7,587 nt of DNA from NCBI GenBank assembly GCA_041743485.1, contig JBGTMR010000175.1:1-7587 (forward strand), written 5' to 3'. Origin of the DNA: JANDLT01 sp041743485 (GTDB lineage: Bacteria; Acidobacteriota; Blastocatellia; Pyrinomonadales; Pyrinomonadaceae). The notes beneath the pieces are model-generated. The model saw only the letters and a program-made list of their open reading frames with translations, searched no databases and had not been told where the DNA came from. A program made the position numbers and the translations under genes. This document shows, piece after piece, positions 5,413 to 7,587 of this stretch (positions are counted from its first letter, which is position 1; each line of letters starts with the position of its first letter).

Positions 5413-7587
5413 ATGAATTTTTCTATTTACATTCGCACGCTTCACCGCATCGCCGCCCTCGTCGTGATGTGCGCTCTCATCCTTCCGACCGTCGCCGTCG
5501 CCCTTGATAAGAAGGGGGAAAAGGACTACAAGCGCGGTCTGGCGTTTGAATCCGCGCAACGATGGGAAGACGCCGCGCAAGCCTTCACGCTCGCCCTCGC
5601 CGCGCGCCCTTCGGATGTTGAATATCAACTCCACTATCGCCGCGCCGTCTTCAATGCCTCGCAAAGTTTCGTGATGCAAGGGCGCGCCCTTGCCGAGCGC
5701 GGCGACTATATCGGGGCGTATAACGCTTTCCGGCAAAGCTTCGGTTATGACCAGACGAATCAACTAGCGCAAGCGGAAATGGAGCGCATGATTCGACTTC
5801 AACAGGCGAAAGAGGAAGCCAACGGCACGAACGGCACGACGCCCGCGCGCAGCAGCATCACGCGCTCTCTTAACGGCAATCCGGCAATCGTTAATGATCC
5901 CGGCAAGCCGCCCGACTCCTCCGGCGAAGCCTCGCGCCTGACGCCGACCGCATACAATCCGGGACAAAACGCCGGGCAAAACTCTGTGCAAAACATCACG
6001 CCGCCGCGCGTCGAATCGCGTCGCAACGTGCAGTTCGCCGCCGATACCAACCTCGAACAGGTCGTGCGCGAACTCGCCCGCCAACTGGAATTAAACGTCA
6101 TCTTCGACGGGCAGTTTCAAGCCCGCACGCGCCAACTCCCGCGCATTGATTTACAAAACGTCACCGTCGCGCAGGCACTCGATTATATTTTTCTGACGCA
6201 GGGATTATTCTTTCAACGCCTCGGTCGCCGCACGATTCTCGTCGCCGAACAATCCAAACGCGGGCAGTATCAACAACTCGCCATCCGCACTTTTTACTTG
6301 AAGAACATCGCCCCGAACGACGCGCGCACCGTGATTGCGCCGCTTGTGCCGCCCGTCGGCGGGCTTGTGCCGACGTTCTCTCCGAATAATCCGACCAACA
6401 GTTTCACCGTCCGCGCGACGCCCGAACAATTGAACGTCATCGGCAACATCATCAAGACGATTGATAAAGACCGCTCGGAAGTCGTGATGGACGTTTCGAT
6501 TTACGAAGTCTCACGCACCGATTTACTCCAACTCGGCGGTCAACTCGGTAATGCCGGTTCGCTCGGCAATCTCGGCGGCACAAGCAGCTTGCTCATTCCG
6601 TTCACCGACAATAATAGTAATGTGCCGAACGCTGTCATCGGCACAGGTATGAACGCTGTTGCCTCTCCTCTCTTATTCGGCGCGGGGATTTTGCTTCCGC
6701 CGCTCACTTTAAGTGCTTTGCAGACCAAGAACAATTCGCGCTTGCTCGCCCAAACGCAGGTTCACGCTTTCGACGGTGAACAATCCGAAGCCCGCATCGG
6801 TAATCGCGTTCCGATTCAAACGGCGCAAGTTTTCAGTGGCTTTCCACAAACCGGCAACACGGGAACGGGAAACACGACGGGCGGCGCGTTTAACGGCGGC
6901 GGTTTTCCTGTCATTCAGTATGAACCGACGGGTTTGACCTTAAAGTTCAAGCCGACTGTGTTCCCTAATCTCGACGTTCAAGTCACGATGTCCATCGAAT
7001 CGAAAGACGTAACCGGAGTCGGAAGTTTGACGCCGACCTTTACCGAACGCACGATTTCGGGAACGGCGCGCATTCAAAACAATCGGACGATGATGTTAGC
7101 CAGCATCGCGCAAGACCGCGAATCGCGCGGGCGAAGCGGGATTCCATTGCTCGGCTTGATTCCGATTCTCGGACGATTCGTGACCACGCCGACGCGCGAC
7201 AATTCCAAAACCGACATCGTTATCGCCGTCACGCCGCGCGTTCTTCGCGCTCCGTCCATCAATCCGAGTGATGAACTGGAACTTCCAAGCGGTTCGCAAC
7301 AATCACCCGCCAGCGAAACGCTCGAAGCTTTCATGCGAGAGTCCGACCGCGAAGAACAACTCGCGCGCAACGCCGCGACACCGAACGCAGTACAGAATGC
7401 GATACCAAACCTGACGCCGGACACCACCGCCGTCATCACGCAAAACACGATGCCGCCATCATCGCCGGTCGTCGAAGCCGCGCGCAGTGTCGTCACTGCC
7501 GCGCCGCGCGTCGTTGTTGATAATCAAGCCGCCGTGAATCAAACTGCTTCCGTCAATCAAGCGGCATCGAACATCGCGCAGGTCAGT
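5413..7587 (+). CDS. gspD: TPR-containing outer-membrane secretin, GspD/PilQ family, 3' end cut off by window
   Basis: The frame is open from ATG 5413 to the window end (725 codons, no stop), so the gene continues outside. It forms the multimeric outer-membrane channel through which a pilus or secreted protein exits. A signal peptide occupies about 1-31 (LVVMCALILPTVAVALD). Residues about 36-130 are TPR-like helices (GLAFESAQRWEDAAQAFTLAL, then AERGDYIGAYNAFRQSF). A Gly/Asn/Pro-rich linker runs to 198. A short secretin N-domain (STN/N0-like, about 204-280) and an N1-type secretin_N domain (about 291-355) come next. The secretin barrel spans about 357-610, with QTKNNSRLLAQTQV at 437-450, GNRVPIQ at 463-469, YEPTGLTLKFKP from 503, the signature IPLLGLIPILGRF at 577-589, and DIVIAVTPRV to 610. 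A low-complexity Ala/Asn/Gln/Pro tail follows (from about 615). The start has no clear ribosome binding site; ATG 5413 is preferred because the signal peptide begins there, with TTG 5365 as an in-frame alternative. Confidence 0.92.
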   Translation, partial: MNFSIYIRTLHRIAALVVMCALILPTVAVALDKKGEKDYKRGLAFESAQRWEDAAQAFTLALAARPSDVEYQLHYRRAVFNASQSFVMQGRALAERGDYIGAYNAFRQSFGYDQTNQLAQAEMERMIRLQQAKEEANGTNGTTPARSSITRSLNGNPAIVNDPGKPPDSSGEASRLTPTAYNPGQNAGQNSVQNITPPRVESRRNVQFAADTNLEQVVRELARQLELNVIFDGQFQARTRQLPRIDLQNVTVAQALDYIFLTQGLFFQRLGRRTILVAEQSKRGQYQQLAIRTFYLKNIAPNDARTVIAPLVPPVGGLVPTFSPNNPTNSFTVRATPEQLNVIGNIIKTIDKDRSEVVMDVSIYEVSRTDLLQLGGQLGNAGSLGNLGGTSSLLIPFTDNNSNVPNAVIGTGMNAVASPLLFGAGILLPPLTLSALQTKNNSRLLAQTQVHAFDGEQSEARIGNRVPIQTAQVFSGFPQTGNTGTGNTTGGAFNGGGFPVIQYEPTGLTLKFKPTVFPNLDVQVTMSIESKDVTGVGSLTPTFTERTISGTARIQNNRTMMLASIAQDRESRGRSGIPLLGLIPILGRFVTTPTRDNSKTDIVIAVTPRVLRAPSINPSDELELPSGSQQSPASETLEAFMRESDREEQLARNAATPNAVQNAIPNLTPDTTAVITQNTMPPSSPVVEAARSVVTAAPRVVVDNQAAVNQTASVNQAASNIAQVS
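7369..7587 (+). repeat. Low-complexity Ala/Asn/Gln/Val-rich coding tail of the secretin
   Basis: From about residue 653 onward the secretin tail consists largely of Ala, Asn, Gln, Pro, Thr and Val. It contains imperfect short repeats: TPNAVQNAIPN, then near the window end NQAAVNQTASVNQAASN, where the NQ-x-A unit recurs three times. The DNA shows matching repeats (AATCAAGCCGCC, AATCAAACTGCT, AATCAAGCGGCA at 7522-7533, 7540-7551 and 7555-7566). This lies past the channel domain and resembles a disordered extension. The end is not visible. Confidence 0.6.

Noticed and set aside
5245..5413. The gspE and secretin frames are in phase and separated by a single TAA, with 55 open codons between, hinting at a readthrough fusion
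   Set aside because: The secretin has its own signal peptide at ATG 5413 and the intervening codons form no plausible linker; an open stretch of this length by chance is not rare. Fusing a cytoplasmic ATPase to an outer-membrane protein makes no sense.

Overview
The window carries the core of a type II secretion / type IV pilus-like machine: an inner-membrane platform protein (GspF/PilC family), a secretion ATPase (GspE/PilB family) and an outer-membrane secretin (GspD/PilQ family). All three are on the plus strand. A divergently transcribed surface or periplasmic von Willebrand A-domain protein lies to the left. No CRISPR array, rRNA, tRNA, phage gene or insertion sequence is visible. The host is probably an acidobacterium, perhaps of the Blastocatellia type. 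This is inferred from two features: the 'VWFA-related' protein architecture, which is greatly expanded in Acidobacteriota, and a secretin preceded by a signal peptide and a TPR-like segment, an arrangement common in that phylum. The base composition looks moderately GC-rich, with AT-richer intergenic patches.

Layout: 1-968 (minus) is the VWFA-related gene, missing only its C-terminal end. 969-1515 is a divergent intergenic region with a convincing extended -10 promoter pointing right and a small perfect hairpin. 1516-2772 is gspF, which starts at TTG. 2811-3514 is a two-gene toxin-antitoxin-like module, a small antitoxin followed by a PIN-domain protein overlapping it by 4 nt. 3541-5247 is gspE. 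5248-5412 is an AT-rich spacer with four phased 7-bp tandem repeats and a hairpin. 5413 to the window end is the secretin gene, still open at base 7587.

How the genes work together: the ATPase docks on the cytoplasmic face of the GspF/PilC platform and drives assembly of a pilus or pseudopilus, and the secretin forms the outer-membrane exit channel. No major or minor pilin, GspC/GspL/GspM or PilM/N/O gene is in view, so secretion system and pilus cannot be told apart here. The gene order F - (antitoxin-PIN) - E - D is the notable point: a PIN module sits between two genes whose products act together, in the same orientation and with no terminator visible. It may therefore share their transcript. 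I do not see a clearly new biological system. The most interesting items are this embedded module, the TPR-secretin with its long Ala/Asn/Gln-rich tail, the shortened N-terminus of the ATPase, and the heptamer repeat ahead of the secretin gene.
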